This document shows positions 5,718 through 6,165 of a stretch of DNA of 6,165 nucleotides, one piece after another. The stretch is from Actinomycetota bacterium (GTDB lineage Bacteria > Actinomycetota > Actinomycetes > S36-B12). The stretch is from NCBI GenBank assembly GCA_009702725.1, contig WLHM01000083.1, positions 1 to 6,165 of the forward strand, given 5' to 3'. The first letter of the stretch is position 1. The number at the start of each line of letters is the position of its first letter. The notes under the pieces are model-generated. The model did not search any database and was not told where the DNA came from. It was given only the letters and a program-made list of their open reading frames with translations. The translations under genes and the position numbers were made by a program.

Positions 5718-6165
5718 TTACATCGAGATGCCACCGTCGACAGGAAGCACGACCCCTGTTACGTATGCGGCTTCTTCAGAGGCAAGGAATCCGACGGCAG
5801 CGCAAATTTCGACGGGTTCAGCAAACCTGCCGGCCGGTATAACAGCTGCCAACTCAGCGAGTTTGTCAGCGGGTATCGAGGCGATCATTCGCGTAGCAGC
5901 ACTTGGCGAGATCGCATTTACGGTTACCCCAAAACGCGCGAGTTCTTTGGCAGCGGTCTTGGTAAAACCGATGATGCCAGCTTTAGCGGTGGCGTAATTG
6001 GCCTGCCCCGTATTGCCGTGTAACCCGGTGTATGAAGTCACATTTATTACGCGCCCATACTCTTGTGCGCGAAAATGGGGGATACAAGCGCGCGTGAATT
6101 TGAAAGTGCCGCCGGCATGGACCGCGAGAACAGCCTCCCAATCTTCATCGGTGATCTTCCAGAGC
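5718..6165 (-). CDS. Short-chain dehydrogenase/reductase (SDR), C-terminal part
   Basis: The frame is open from the window edge to the TAA at 5718-5720, giving the last 148 residues (a full SDR is about 250). A GTG at 6039-6041 is internal and not the start. In fragment numbering the catalytic Ser is S44 (N-V-T-S-Y-T-G) and the catalytic pair is Y57 and K61 in N-Y-A-T-A-K. The C-terminus V-T-G-V-V-L-P-V-D-G-G-I-S-M is the standard FabG-type end. The NAD(P)-binding glycine motif lies outside the window. The usual N-x-x-G-x-F segment reads V-H-A-G-G-T-F, with His16 where most SDRs have the catalytic Asn. This and G-x-x-G-N-x-G-Q-A-N-Y recall the (3R)-hydroxyacyl-CoA dehydrogenase branch (HSD17B4-like). 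A 3-hydroxyacyl-CoA or 3-hydroxybutyrate dehydrogenase role fits the thiolase/scoAB neighbours. Confidence 0.9.
   Translation of the reverse strand, partial: LWKITDEDWEAVLAVHAGGTFKFTRACIPHFRAQEYGRVINVTSYTGLHGNTGQANYATAKAGIIGFTKTAAKELARFGVTVNAISPSAATRMIASIPADKLAELAAVIPAGRFAEPVEICAAVGFLASEEAAYVTGVVLPVDGGISM

Noticed and set aside
4493..5734. Longer thiolase reading of 413 residues starting at 5734
   Set aside because: The extra 28 residues overlap the end of the SDR gene, do not look like a thiolase N-terminus, and the strong Shine-Dalgarno sits just before the ATG at 5650.
5718..6041. SDR reading as a complete 107-residue gene starting at 6041
   Set aside because: The start is an internal GTG coding for Val in the N-V-T-S motif, and clear SDR sequence continues in frame to the window edge.
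1..6165. CRISPR array, tRNA/rRNA, insertion sequence or attachment site
   Set aside because: Nothing with regular spaced repeats, cloverleaf pattern, transposase motif or flanking terminal repeats was visible, and almost all of the window is coding.

Overview
The window looks like a piece of an actinobacterial (Actinomycetota) chromosome. This is an inference from moderately high GC, GTG use as a start codon, Ala/Thr-rich secreted proteins, and a ScoA/ScoB/thiolase/SDR set of the kind common in that phylum. All eight genes lie on the minus strand, so transcription runs from the right end of the window to the left. Both outer genes are cut by the window edge.

Right part (6165 to 3021), acyl-CoA / ketone-body metabolism: the C-terminal two thirds of a short-chain dehydrogenase (SDR), a 385-residue thiolase with a complete Cys/His/Cys active site, and the two subunits of a succinyl-CoA:3-ketoacid CoA-transferase. 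The last two overlap by four bases (ATGA). The likely logic is oxidation of a 3-hydroxyacyl compound by the SDR, CoA activation of acetoacetate or a related 3-keto acid by ScoAB, and cleavage to acetyl-CoA by the thiolase. The exact substrate cannot be read from sequence.

Middle part (2978 to 391), three consecutive secreted proteins, each with a Sec-type signal peptide: a 210-residue beta-rich protein with no recognised family; a roughly 409-residue multidomain protein with a fibronectin type III-like domain, a Pro/Ala linker and a Tyr/Cys-rich tail carrying short repeats; and a 182-residue four-cysteine protein of unknown function. A perfect 11-bp inverted repeat at 985-1019 separates the last two and is the clearest terminator-like element.

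Left edge (341 to 1): the N-terminus of a multipass membrane protein that resembles GT-C type glycosyltransferases.

There is no intergenic stretch above about 115 bases. I see no RNA gene, CRISPR array, mobile element or attachment site. The metabolic half is ordinary. The secreted-protein trio is the least explained part, but I find no convincing evidence of a wholly new system.
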